A stretch of DNA of 64,000 nt. Origin: Pseudogulbenkiania sp. MAI-1 (GTDB taxonomy: Bacteria > Pseudomonadota > Gammaproteobacteria > Burkholderiales > Chromobacteriaceae). A program made the position numbers and the translations under genes. The DNA lies in NCBI RefSeq assembly GCF_000527175.1, contig NZ_AZUR01000001.1:1461011-1525010 (forward strand). Direction: 5' to 3'. Shown here piece by piece: positions 51,737-60,742 of this stretch; position 1 is the first letter of the stretch, and every line of letters begins with the position of its first letter. The notes beneath the pieces are model-generated. The model was not told where the DNA came from. It did no database searches and was given only the letters and a program-made list of their open reading frames with translations.

Positions 51737-53407
51737 ATGGCGCTTGCCCTGACCGTCGGCCACGCCACCCACACCGGCCCCAAGCCGCGCAACGAGGACG
51801 CCCTGGCCTGCGTGACGCCGGAAGCCGAGCTGCTCACCAGCAAAGGGGCGCTGTTCGTGCTGTCCGACGGGGTGTCGAGCTGCGCCGACGGCAAGCTCGC
51901 CGCCCAGTCCAGCGTGCGCGCGGTGGCGGCGGACTACTACGCCACGCCGGAAACCTGGGAGGTCGGCACCGCGCTCGACCGCCTGCTGACCGCGCACAAC
52001 CGCTGGCTGCGCTCGCAAGGCAAGACGCTGGTGGCGACGCTGACCGCGCTGGTGCTGCGCGGGCGGCGCTTTACCGTGGCACACGTCGGCGACAGCCGGC
52101 TGTACCGGCTCACCGGTGGCCGGCTGTTCTGCCTCACCACCGACCATGTCTGGGACGAGCCCTCGATGCGCCACGTGCTCAAGCGCGCCATGGGGCTCGA
52201 CGAACACGTCATGGCGGACTTCCTCGACGGCGACGTGGCCGAGGGCGACGTGTTCCTGCTGGTCAGCGATGGCGTGTGGGGACCGTTGGGCGACAAGCGC
52301 CTGGACGAAGTGCTGCGGCTGCACGTCGACCCACAGCGCGCGGCCCAGGTGCTGGTGGACGAGGCCATCGCCGCCGGCACCAACGACAACCTGTCGGCCA
52401 TCGTGCTGCGCGTCGACGACCTGCCTTCGGCCAACCTCGGCGACGAGTTGGCGCGTGGCGCCTTTCAGTCGCTGCCGCCGCGCCTCAAGCCGGGACAGGA
52501 GTTCGACGGCCTGACCGTGGAAGCAGTACTGAACGACGCGCCGTCCGGGCTCGCCTACCGCGTGCTCGACGCGACCGGGCGGCGCTGGGTGATGAAGACG
52601 CTGCCGCCGACGCTGGCGGGCGACAGCCAGGCCGAGCAGGCGCTGCTGGTGGAGGAATGGCTGCAGAAACGCCTGACTGCGCATTACTTCGCCGAGGTCA
52701 AGCCGCTGCCGGCGCGCCAGCACCTCTACTACCTGCTGCGCTGGTACAACGGCGAAAACTTGGCCGAGAGACGCCGGCGCGAGGGTGGCAGCATCAGCCC
52801 GAGCGAAGTGGTGAAGATCGGCCTCAGGCTGACGCGCGCGCTGGCGGCGCTGCACCGGCTCAACATCCTGCACCGCGACGTCAAGCCGGAAAATGTCCAT
52901 ATCGACCACGACGACAAGTTGCGCTTGCTGGACCTGGGCGTGGCGTACTGCCCGGGGCTGACTGTCGACAAGGACGGGGCGATGCCGGGCACGCCGAGCT
53001 ACATGGCGCCGGAACTGTTCGATGGCGCTTTTGCCAGCGTGCAGACCGATCTCTACGCCGCCGGCGTGACGCTCTATTGGCTCTTGACCGGGCACTACCC
53101 CTACGGCGAGGTGGAGCCGTTCCAGCACCCGCGTTTCGGCGCCCCCGACCTGCCGACGCGCTACCGTCCTGATCTGCCGCTGTGGCTGGAGAACGTGCTG
53201 CTCAAGGCGGTGGAGCGCGACCCGGCGCGCCGCTTCGAAACCGCCGAAGAGCTGCAGCTCGCGCTGGAAAAGGGTGACGCGCAGCCGATTGCCGTGCGCC
53301 GCCGCGTGCCCTGGGCCGAGCGTGCTCCGCTCAAGCTGTGGCGTACCATCGCCCTGGTGTCGCTGCTGCTCAACCTGGTGCTGGTGTACCTGCTGCTGGT
53401 GTTGTGA
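51737..53407 (+). CDS. PP2C phosphatase / Ser-Thr kinase fusion, membrane-anchored
   Basis: This 556-residue protein has an N-terminal PP2C phosphatase (RNEDA near residue 19, VLSDGVSS, VAHVGDSRLYRL, LVSDGVWG, TNDNLSAIVLRV). An Hanks-type kinase follows: VMKTLPP for ATP lysine, LHRDVKPENVHID catalytic loop, DLG in place of DFG, then GTPSYMAPEL. A single C-terminal TM helix (TIALVSLLLNLVLVYLLLVL) holds both domains on the cytoplasmic side. Such fusions occur between nitrate transporter and nirB genes in other proteobacteria. Its target is unknown; the nitrate transporter upstream is a possible one. AGGAGAG precedes the ATG. Confidence 0.88.
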   Translation: MALALTVGHATHTGPKPRNEDALACVTPEAELLTSKGALFVLSDGVSSCADGKLAAQSSVRAVAADYYATPETWEVGTALDRLLTAHNRWLRSQGKTLVATLTALVLRGRRFTVAHVGDSRLYRLTGGRLFCLTTDHVWDEPSMRHVLKRAMGLDEHVMADFLDGDVAEGDVFLLVSDGVWGPLGDKRLDEVLRLHVDPQRAAQVLVDEAIAAGTNDNLSAIVLRVDDLPSANLGDELARGAFQSLPPRLKPGQEFDGLTVEAVLNDAPSGLAYRVLDATGRRWVMKTLPPTLAGDSQAEQALLVEEWLQKRLTAHYFAEVKPLPARQHLYYLLRWYNGENLAERRRREGGSISPSEVVKIGLRLTRALAALHRLNILHRDVKPENVHIDHDDKLRLLDLGVAYCPGLTVDKDGAMPGTPSYMAPELFDGAFASVQTDLYAAGVTLYWLLTGHYPYGEVEPFQHPRFGAPDLPTRYRPDLPLWLENVLLKAVERDPARRFETAEELQLALEKGDAQPIAVRRRVPWAERAPLKLWRTIALVSLLLNLVLVYLLLVL

Positions 53408-53419
53408 GCGGGGGGCGGC

Positions 53420-54310
53420 TCAGACCGCCGTGGCGGGTAGGGCGGCCGACGTGCCCAGCTCGCGGCAGAACAATTCCGCCAGCCGCCGGGTCAGAGGGTC
53501 GCCGTCGCCGTTTTGCCGGTAGACGCCAACCGGCATGCCGGACAACGGCGGCAGGCTGCCGTCGTTGACGCAGCGGCTGTGGGCGGGTGGTGTGTCCGCC
53601 AGCATCGCCGCCACCCCCAGGCCGGCCTCCACCGCCGCCTGGATGGCGGGCAGGCTGGCGCTTTCGAACACGATATGCCACGGCTGGCCGGCCCGGTTCA
53701 GGGTCGCCAGCGTCTGTTCGCGCCACGAGCAGGGGGCGCTGAAAATCACCAGCGGCAAGGAGGTGGACGTCGTCAGTGCCTTGCCGCGTGCGGCAAACCA
53801 GGCCAGGGGGCACAGGAACTGGGCGTCCGGCTTCGGCAACAGGCCGCTGTCGGCGAGCGGCGAGCTGACCATTACGTCGAGCTCGCCGGCCTTCATGGCG
53901 GCAAACAGCTCCGCCTTGAGCCCCACCGTGACCGACAGGCGCAGCCCCGGATGCACGCTGGCGAAGTCCGCCAGCACGCGCGGCAGCCGGGTGCCGACGA
54001 AATCCTCCATGATGCCGATGCGGCGGTGCTGCTCGCTGGCCGGCAGGCCGCCCAAGCCGGGCACCAGTTGGTCGGTCAGTGTCAGCAGGCGCTCGGCGTA
54101 GGGCAGCAGGGCTTCGCCGGCCCCGGTCAGCCGGATGCCGCGTGGCGAACGCTCCAGCAGGGGCTGACCCAGCTGCTGCTCCAGTTTGCGGATCTGCAGG
54201 CTGACGGTGGGCTGGGTGCGTTGCAGCAAGGTAGCGGCCCGGTTGATGCTGCCGTTGCGCACCACGCTGACGAAGGCGCGCAGCAGCGCGGTATCCAGGT
54301 CCATTGCCAT
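53420..54310 (-). CDS. LysR-family transcriptional regulator
   Basis: This 296-residue regulator has the N-terminal winged helix-turn-helix (LLRAFVSVVRNGSINRAATLLQRTQPTVSLQIRKLEQQLGQPLLER) and a C-terminal effector-binding domain. Three close ATGs exist; ATG at 54310 has AAGGA six bases upstream. It diverges from a small DMT-type membrane protein 94 bp away, the classical layout for a LysR regulator and its target. The pair interrupts the nitrate-assimilation genes and may be a later insertion. The inducer is not predictable. Confidence 0.9.
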   Translation of the reverse strand: MAMDLDTALLRAFVSVVRNGSINRAATLLQRTQPTVSLQIRKLEQQLGQPLLERSPRGIRLTGAGEALLPYAERLLTLTDQLVPGLGGLPASEQHRRIGIMEDFVGTRLPRVLADFASVHPGLRLSVTVGLKAELFAAMKAGELDVMVSSPLADSGLLPKPDAQFLCPLAWFAARGKALTTSTSLPLVIFSAPCSWREQTLATLNRAGQPWHIVFESASLPAIQAAVEAGLGVAAMLADTPPAHSRCVNDGSLPPLSGMPVGVYRQNGDGDPLTRRLAELFCRELGTSAALPATAV

Positions 54311-54403
54311 AAACATTCCTTATAACTGGCATAGTAAACGACAGTCTACCTATATCCGGAGCGAGCCGATAGCATGGAGGCATCCACTTTTAGGGAGTCC
54401 ATC

Positions 54404-54814
54404 ATGTATCTGTCTGCCTTGCTGCTGGCGGTTGCCGGCTCGGTGATCTACCACTTGTCGCTCAAGCACGTGCCGCAAGGGGTGAATCCATTCCTGACCC
54501 TGGCCGTCAGCTACGGCCTGGCCATGCTGCTGTGCCTCGTCGGCATGCTGTTCAGCCCCGGCAGCCGCAGCCTGCTGGCAGTGAACTGGAGCAGCAGTGG
54601 CGTCGCGCTCGGCATTCTGGGCATCGAACTGGGGTTCCTGCTGGCCTACCGCACCGGCTGGCAGATGGGGGTGGCGTCGCTCAGCGCCAACGTGATCAGC
54701 ACGCTGGTGTTGCTGCCGCTGGGTTTCCTGCTGTTTCGCGAGCAGCCGTCGTTGCTTCGTCTGGGCGGGGCCATGGTGAGTCTCACCGGTTTGTGGCTGA
54801 TGGTGCAGAAGTAA
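54404..54814 (+). CDS. Small four-helix DMT/EamA-type membrane protein
   Basis: This 136-residue protein has four predicted TM helices (LSALLLAVAGSVIYHLSLKHV, FLTLAVSYGLAMLLCLVGML, GVALGILGIELGFLLAYRTG, LSANVISTLVLLPLGFLLF) plus a last hydrophobic stretch with RLGGAMVSLTGLWLM, which is the EamA half-repeat pattern. Proteins of this size may work as dimers and export small metabolites. GGGAG precedes ATG 54404. It is divergent from the LysR gene, which probably controls it. Confidence 0.82.
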   Translation: MYLSALLLAVAGSVIYHLSLKHVPQGVNPFLTLAVSYGLAMLLCLVGMLFSPGSRSLLAVNWSSSGVALGILGIELGFLLAYRTGWQMGVASLSANVISTLVLLPLGFLLFREQPSLLRLGGAMVSLTGLWLMVQK

Positions 54815-54830
54815 TGTCCATGGGCACCAT

Positions 54831-54845
54831 GCACGGTCTTGGTGC
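54831..54845. promoter_or_regulatory. NtrC-like site before nirBD
   Basis: GCAC, seven bases (GGTCTTG), GTGC matches the NtrC core closely, including the TTGGTGC half. It lies about 75 bp before the sigma-54 promoter. Confidence 0.72.
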
Positions 54846-54918
54846 GTTTTGTGCACTGCAAACTGCGGGAGAACCGTCCAAACCAGCCGTAAACCGCATC
54901 GGAAGGGCCGAAAACGGC

Positions 54919-54934
54919 TGGCACGGTGCTTGCT
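54919..54934 (+). promoter_or_regulatory. Sigma-54 promoter of nirBD-nasA-cobA
   Basis: TGGCACG at 54919-54925, four bases, TTGCT at 54930-54934 is an exact RpoN consensus match. Confidence 0.87.
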
Positions 54935-54955
54935 TGTAATGCTGCAGACAATAGT

Positions 54956-55043
54956 TGCCCAGTTTGCCAATGGCGGTGAAGCGGGCAGGGACAAAGAGGT
55001 CCGTTCTTCGTGGGGTTATCCATGGGAGCGGACTTTATTTATT
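54956..55043 (+). promoter_or_regulatory. ANTAR-type leader RNA with terminator, nirBD operon
   Basis: Hairpin 1 has outer stem TGCCC / GGGCA (54956-54960, 54983-54987) and inner TTTGCC / GGTGAA with loop AATGGC (54969-54974). Hairpin 2 is GGAC / GTCC with loop AAAGAG (54993-54998). Both loops keep A1 and G4. The terminator pairs GTCCGTTC (54999-55006) with GAGCGGAC (55026-55033); its T-run is interrupted (TTTATTTATTT), so termination may be weaker than in the other three leaders. Confidence 0.8.
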
Positions 55044-55099
55044 TGGTCTCGCTGCGGCAATGGTGAATGCGGCGTAGCCACGATGCTAAGGAGATCCCG

Positions 55100-57532
55100 A
55101 TGAACAAACCGAAACTCGTCATGGTAGGCAACGGCATGGCCGGCGTGCGCACGCTGGAAGAACTGCTCAAGCTGATGCCCGACTTCTACGACATCACCGT
55201 GTTCGGTGCCGAGCCGCACCCCAACTACAACCGCATCCTGCTCTCGCCGGTGCTGTCGGGTGAACAGACGCTCAAGGAAATCATGCTCAACGAAGTGGAG
55301 TGGTACGCCGAGAACGGCATCACCCTGCACATGGGCAAGGAAATCACCGAGATCGACCGTATCAAGCGCGTGGTGCGCGCCGCCGACGGCACCGAAGCAC
55401 CGTATGACCGCCTGCTGCTCGCCACCGGCTCCAACCCCTTCATCCTGCCGGTGCCGGGTAAGGATCTCGACGGCGTGGTGACCTTCCGCGACATCCGCGA
55501 CGTCAACCTGATGATCGAGGCCAGCCAGAAGTACAAGAAGGCCGTGGTGATCGGTGGCGGCCTGCTGGGTCTGGAAGCCGCCAACGGCCTGATGGCGCGC
55601 GGCATGGACGTGAGCGTGGTGCATCTGGGCGAATGGCTGCTCGAGCGCCAGCTCGACCGCACCGCCGCCAAGCTGCTGCAGCAGAGCCTGGAAGACCGCG
55701 GCATCGCTTTCCACCTGCAGAAGCAGACCGCCGCGCTGCTCGACAACGGTTCCGGCCGTGTCGGCGGCCTGCGCTTCGCCGACGGCGAGGAAATCCCGGC
55801 CGACCTGGTGGTGATGGCCGTCGGCATCCGCCCGAACTACGAACTGGCCGAAAAATCCGGCCTGTACTGTAACCGCGGCGTGGTGGTGAACGACACCATG
55901 CAGACCTACGACCCGCGCGTCTACGCCGTGGGCGAATGTGTCAGCCACCGTGGCGTGGCCTACGGCCTGGTCGCCCCGCTGTTCGACATGGCCAAGGTCG
56001 CCGCCAACCACCTGGCGCACTACGGCATCGGCCGCTACGTGCCGGCCGCCACCTCGACCAAGCTCAAGGTCACCGGCATCGACCTGTTCTCCGCCGGCGA
56101 CTTCATGGGTAGCGACAACACCGAGGCGATCACCCTGTCCGACCCGATGGGCGGCATCTACAAGAAACTGGTGATCAAGGACAACAAGCTGGTCGGCGCC
56201 TGCCTGTACGGCGACACCGCCGACGGCGCCTGGTACTTCCGCCTGATCCGCGAAGGCAAGTCGGTGGCCGAGATGCGCGACGTGCTGATGCTGGGCGAGG
56301 GTGGTCAGGGCGACGTCGGCCACTCCGGTCAGAGCAAGGTCGTCGGCATGCCGGACGATGCCGAAGTGTGCGGCTGTAACGGCGTGTGCAAGGGCACCAT
56401 CGTCAAGGCGATCCAGGAGAAGGGCCTCTTTACCGTCGACGAGATCAAGAAGCACACCAAGGCCGCCAGCTCCTGCGGCTCGTGTACCGGCCTGGTCGAG
56501 CAGATCCTGATTAACTGCGTCGGCGGCGCCGCCGACGTCAAGCCCAAGTCCGAGAAGCCGGTGTGCGGCTGTACCGACCACAACCACGGCGCGGTGCGCA
56601 AGGTGATCCGCGAACAGCACCTGACCAGCCTGCGCCAGGTGATGGACTTCCTCGAATGGCGCACTCCCGACGGCTGCGCCACCTGCCGCCCGGCACTGAA
56701 CTACTACCTGATCTCGACCTGGCCGGGCGAGGCGAAGGACGATCCGCAATCGCGCTTCATCAACGAGCGCGTGCACGCCAACATCCAGAAGGACGGCACC
56801 TACTCGGTGATCCCGCGCATGTGGGGCGGCGTGACCAATGCCGCCGAACTGCGCCGCATCGCCGACGTGGCCGACAAGTACGCCATCCCGATGGTGAAAG
56901 TCACCGGCGGCCAGCGCATCGACCTGTTGGGCGTGAAGAAGGAAGACCTGCCCAAGGTCTGGGCCGACCTCGACATGCCGTCCGGCCACGCCTACGGCAA
57001 GAGCCTGCGTACCGTGAAGACCTGCGTCGGCTCCGAGTTCTGCCGCTTCGGCACGCAGGATTCCACCCAGATGGGCATCGACCTGGAAAAGGACCTGACC
57101 GGCATGTGGAGCCCGGCCAAGGTCAAGCTGGCGGTTTCCGGCTGTCCGCGCAACTGCGCCGAATCGGGCATCAAGGATGTCGGCATCATCGGCGTTGACT
57201 CCGGCTGGGAGCTCTACATCGGCGGCAACGGCGGCATCAAGACCGAGGTGGCCGAGTTCCTCGCCAAGGTGAAGACCCGTGAAGAAGTGCTGGAACTGAC
57301 CGGCGCCTTCCTGCAGCTCTACCGCGAGGAGGCGTTCTACCTCGAGCGCACCGTGCACTACCTGCACCGCGTCGGCCTAGACTTCATCAAGGCCCAGGTG
57401 GTCGACAACCTCGAGAACCGCAAGGCACTGTACGAGCGGCTGCGCTTCGCCCTGTCCTTCGAGAAGGACCCGTGGACCGAGCGCGTCAAGGAAGGTGTCG
57501 CCCGTCACGAATTCGAACCGCTCACCGTGTAA
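55100..57532 (+). CDS. nirB: Assimilatory nitrite reductase large subunit NirB
   Basis: This 810-residue cytoplasmic enzyme reduces nitrite to ammonium with NAD(P)H. Domains in order are an FAD-binding part (VMVGNGMAGVRTLEEL), an NADH-binding part (VVIGGGLLGLEAANGLMARG near residue 153), a [2Fe-2S] BFD module (CGCNGVCKGTI...CGSCTGLVEQI near 425-475), then ferredoxin-like and sirohaem-[4Fe-4S] domains with ligands in TCVGSEFCRFG and SGCPRNCAESG. AAGGAG precedes ATG 55100. It is the first gene after its own sigma-54 promoter and ANTAR leader; nirD follows after 69 bp. Confidence 0.97.
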   Translation: MNKPKLVMVGNGMAGVRTLEELLKLMPDFYDITVFGAEPHPNYNRILLSPVLSGEQTLKEIMLNEVEWYAENGITLHMGKEITEIDRIKRVVRAADGTEAPYDRLLLATGSNPFILPVPGKDLDGVVTFRDIRDVNLMIEASQKYKKAVVIGGGLLGLEAANGLMARGMDVSVVHLGEWLLERQLDRTAAKLLQQSLEDRGIAFHLQKQTAALLDNGSGRVGGLRFADGEEIPADLVVMAVGIRPNYELAEKSGLYCNRGVVVNDTMQTYDPRVYAVGECVSHRGVAYGLVAPLFDMAKVAANHLAHYGIGRYVPAATSTKLKVTGIDLFSAGDFMGSDNTEAITLSDPMGGIYKKLVIKDNKLVGACLYGDTADGAWYFRLIREGKSVAEMRDVLMLGEGGQGDVGHSGQSKVVGMPDDAEVCGCNGVCKGTIVKAIQEKGLFTVDEIKKHTKAASSCGSCTGLVEQILINCVGGAADVKPKSEKPVCGCTDHNHGAVRKVIREQHLTSLRQVMDFLEWRTPDGCATCRPALNYYLISTWPGEAKDDPQSRFINERVHANIQKDGTYSVIPRMWGGVTNAAELRRIADVADKYAIPMVKVTGGQRIDLLGVKKEDLPKVWADLDMPSGHAYGKSLRTVKTCVGSEFCRFGTQDSTQMGIDLEKDLTGMWSPAKVKLAVSGCPRNCAESGIKDVGIIGVDSGWELYIGGNGGIKTEVAEFLAKVKTREEVLELTGAFLQLYREEAFYLERTVHYLHRVGLDFIKAQVVDNLENRKALYERLRFALSFEKDPWTERVKEGVARHEFEPLTV

Positions 57533-57601
57533 TTCCAGACTGCGGCGGGAGCGAGCTGTCAGCACGCACGCTCCCGTCACGAATCGGAAAAGGAGATCAG
57601 C

Positions 57602-57913
57602 ATGAACTGGAAAACCGTTTGCACCATCAATGACATCCCCAAGCAGGGCGCGCGCATCCTCAAGCGTGAAGGCCAGGACGACATCGCCATCTTCCGCGCC
57701 GAGGACGACTTCGTGTTCGCGCTGGTCGACCGTTGCCCGCACAAGGGCGGCCCGCTGTCGCAGGGCATCGTCTCCGGCCACACCGTGGCCTGCCCGCTGC
57801 ACAACTGGGTGGTCGACCTCAAGACCGGCGAAGCCTGCGCGCCCGACGTCGGCTGTACCGGTCACATTCCGGTGCGCGTCGAGGACGGCAAGGTATCGCT
57901 GGACCTGGAGTAA
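57602..57913 (+). CDS. nirD: Nitrite reductase small subunit NirD
   Basis: This 103-residue Rieske-type protein pairs with NirB. The cluster-binding pattern is complete here (CPHKGGPLSQG followed by CPLHNWVVDLKTGEA). The sequence starts MNWKTVCTINDIPKQGARIL, typical of the family. AAGGAGATCAGC precedes the ATG. It is followed after 119 bp by nasA without a visible terminator, so the two are likely co-transcribed. Confidence 0.95.
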   Translation: MNWKTVCTINDIPKQGARILKREGQDDIAIFRAEDDFVFALVDRCPHKGGPLSQGIVSGHTVACPLHNWVVDLKTGEACAPDVGCTGHIPVRVEDGKVSLDLE

Positions 57914-58032
57914 GGCGAGCACGAACACCGATTGAGCGAGCAACGTAGGATGGGTGGCGCACCGCGAAACCCGTCAATGAGACCCGGCACCCACCGCCCC
58001 CCCTTCCTACGCACCGCATTGGGAGACATCAC

Positions 58033-60741
58033 ATGACAGAAACCACGGGACGCAACAAGACTGTCTCCTCGATCTGCTGTTACTGCGGCACCGGCTGCGG
58101 TGTCCTGATCCAGTCCGACGGTCAGCGTCTGACCTCGGTGGAGGGCGACCCGACGCACCCGGCCAACCTCGGCCGGCTGTGCAGCAAGGGCCGCACCCTG
58201 GCCGACACCACCGGCAAGCCGGGCGCCCGGCTGCTGTACCCCGAACTGAGGCTGGACAAGGCCGCGCCGCGCCAGCGCATCGCCTGGGACGACGCCATCG
58301 GTACCGCCGCCGACCACATCGCGGCGGCCGTGGCCAAGCACGGTCCGGACTCGGTGGCGTTTTACCTTTCCGGCCAGCTCTTGACCGAGGACTACTACGT
58401 CTTCAACAAGCTGACGCGCGCCGTGGTCGGCACCAACAACGTCGACACCAACTCGCGGCTGTGCATGTCGAGCGCCGTGGCCGGCTACAAGGCCACGCTC
58501 GGCGCCGATGCGCCGCCCGCCTGTTACGAGGACATCGACCAGGCCGACGTCGTGCTGATCGCCGGGTCCAACATGGCCTACGCCCACCCGATCCTGTTCC
58601 GCCGACTCGAAGCGGCCAAGGCGGCCAATCCGGCGATGAAGGTCATCGTGATCGACCCGCGCCGCACCGACACGGCGAGTCTCGCCGACCTCTATCTGCC
58701 GATCCTGCCCGGCACCGACGTGGCGCTGTTCCACGCCATGCTCAACGTGCTGGTGTGGGACGATCTGCTCGACCGCGACTACATCGAGCAGCACACCGAA
58801 GGCTTTGCCAAGCTGAAAGACCGGCTGCGCGAATTCACCCCGCGCGCCGCCGCCGACATCTGCGGCATCAGCGAAGAAGACATCATCACCGCCGCGCGCT
58901 GGTTCGGCCGCGCCGGTGCGGCGCTGTCGTTCTACACCATGGGCCTGAACCAGTCGACCGCCGGCACCGACAAGAACGCCGCGCTGATCCACCTGCACCT
59001 GGCCACCGGCCAGATCGGCAAGCCCGGCGCCGGCCCGTTCTCGCTGACCGGCCAGCCCAACGCCATGGGCGGGCGCGAAGTAGGGGGGCTCGCCAACCTG
59101 CTGTCGGCGCACCGCGACCTCGCCAACCCCGAGCACCGCGCCGAAATGGCGGCGATCTGGGGCGTGGACAGCATCCCGGCCGAGCCCGGCCTGACGGCCA
59201 TCGAGCTGTTCGAAGCCGCCTCGAAAGGCCAGATCAAGGTGCTGTGGGTGGTCTGCACCAACCCGGCGCAGTCACTGCCGGACCAAGCCCTGGTGCGCCG
59301 CGCCCTGGAAAAAGTCGACTTCGTCATCGTGCAGGAAGCCTTCGCCGGCTCCGAAACGCTGCCCTACGCCGACCTGGTGCTGCCCGCCAGCACCTGGCCC
59401 GAGAAGGACGGCACCGTCACCAACTCCGAGCGCCGCATCAGCCGCGTGCGCGCCGCGCTGCCGGCGCCGGGCGAGGCTCGCCACGACTGGATCATCGCGC
59501 GCGACGTGGCGCATGCGCTGGAAGCGCGCCTGCGGCCGCTGCGGCCCACGCTGTTCCCGTACGATGACGCCGCCCAGGTGTTCGCCGAGCACGTCACCAC
59601 CACCGCCGGGCGCGATCTCGACATTACGGGTCTCAGCTACGCCGTGCTCGACGAGATCGGCCCGCAGCAATGGCCGTTCCCGGCCGGCGCCACCAGCGGG
59701 AAGGCACGGCTCTACCAGGACGGGCATTTCGCCACGCCGTCCGGCCGCGCACGCTTCGTCGACATCGGCTACCGCCCGGTGGCCGAGAACGTCTCGGCGC
59801 AATACCCGCTGCGGCTGACTACCGGTCGCCTGCGCGACCACTGGCACACCATGAGCCGCACCGCCCTGGTGCCGGGGCTGACCCGCCACGTCGAGGAGCC
59901 GGTGCTGTCGCTCAACCCGCGCGACCTCGACCGCTTCCACCTCAAGAACGGCGACCTGGCGCGCATCAAGTCGCGGCGTGGCGCCATCGTGCTGCCGGTC
60001 GAGGCCGACGACAACCTGCGTCCGGGCATGGCATTCCTGCCGATGCACTGGGGTGGTGCCTACATGGCCGGCAACGGCGTCAATGCACTGACTTTGGGCA
60101 AGGTCGACCCGGTCTCGCGCCAGCCCGAGCTGAAGCACGCCGCCATTGCGCTGGAGCCGGCGCGCCTGCCGTGGCGGCTCACCTTGCTGGTCAAGGGTGA
60201 CGTGGCCGAGCTGCGCCAGCGCCTGACCCCGTGGCTGGCGCGCTTCCCCTACGCCGTGCTGCTGTCGGTAGTGGCCGGCGGTGCCGCGGTACGCCTCAAG
60301 CTGGCCGCCGAGTCGGCTCCTGAGGCGAGCCTGCTCGAAGCGCTGGCCGACACGGTGACGCCGGCCGATGCTATGCTGGCGGCCTTCGACGACCCGGCAC
60401 GAAGTGTGCTTAGAAGAGTATGGCTGCACGGCAAAGTGCCTTGTGCGTACCTTCTGGCGGGCGATGTGCGCGCCGATGAGGCGCTGTCGGACTGGTTCGA
60501 CGATGGGGCGACACCGGACAGCCTGGCGCGGCTCTTGATGGGCGGCGGCACCCTGATCCACCGCTCGCGCGTGGTCTGTGCCTGTACCGGCGTCCGTGAG
60601 GACGCCATCGTCCAGGCCATCGCCGCCGGTTGCAATGTGGAAGGGTTGAAATCGGGACTGGGCTGCGGCAGCGGCTGCGGTTCCTGTGTGCCGGAATTGA
60701 CGAGGATGGTTGCTGCCGCCAAGGCGGCGCAGGAGGTGTGA
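58033..60741 (+). CDS. nasA: Assimilatory nitrate reductase catalytic subunit NasA
   Basis: This 902-residue molybdoenzyme of the cytoplasmic Nas/Nap branch has an N-terminal [4Fe-4S] cluster (CCYCGTGCGV...RLCSKG) and a molybdenum-ligand cysteine in NSRLCMSSAVAGY. A C-terminal BFD-type [2Fe-2S] module (VVCACTGVREDAIVQAI...GCGSGCGSCVPEL) could take electrons directly. There is no signal peptide. Electrons probably come from a separate flavoprotein or ferredoxin; no nasB/nasC-type reductase gene is seen here. The stop is one base before the cobA start. Confidence 0.95.
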   Translation: MTETTGRNKTVSSICCYCGTGCGVLIQSDGQRLTSVEGDPTHPANLGRLCSKGRTLADTTGKPGARLLYPELRLDKAAPRQRIAWDDAIGTAADHIAAAVAKHGPDSVAFYLSGQLLTEDYYVFNKLTRAVVGTNNVDTNSRLCMSSAVAGYKATLGADAPPACYEDIDQADVVLIAGSNMAYAHPILFRRLEAAKAANPAMKVIVIDPRRTDTASLADLYLPILPGTDVALFHAMLNVLVWDDLLDRDYIEQHTEGFAKLKDRLREFTPRAAADICGISEEDIITAARWFGRAGAALSFYTMGLNQSTAGTDKNAALIHLHLATGQIGKPGAGPFSLTGQPNAMGGREVGGLANLLSAHRDLANPEHRAEMAAIWGVDSIPAEPGLTAIELFEAASKGQIKVLWVVCTNPAQSLPDQALVRRALEKVDFVIVQEAFAGSETLPYADLVLPASTWPEKDGTVTNSERRISRVRAALPAPGEARHDWIIARDVAHALEARLRPLRPTLFPYDDAAQVFAEHVTTTAGRDLDITGLSYAVLDEIGPQQWPFPAGATSGKARLYQDGHFATPSGRARFVDIGYRPVAENVSAQYPLRLTTGRLRDHWHTMSRTALVPGLTRHVEEPVLSLNPRDLDRFHLKNGDLARIKSRRGAIVLPVEADDNLRPGMAFLPMHWGGAYMAGNGVNALTLGKVDPVSRQPELKHAAIALEPARLPWRLTLLVKGDVAELRQRLTPWLARFPYAVLLSVVAGGAAVRLKLAAESAPEASLLEALADTVTPADAMLAAFDDPARSVLRRVWLHGKVPCAYLLAGDVRADEALSDWFDDGATPDSLARLLMGGGTLIHRSRVVCACTGVREDAIVQAIAAGCNVEGLKSGLGCGSGCGSCVPELTRMVAAAKAAQEV

Positions 60742-60742
60742 G

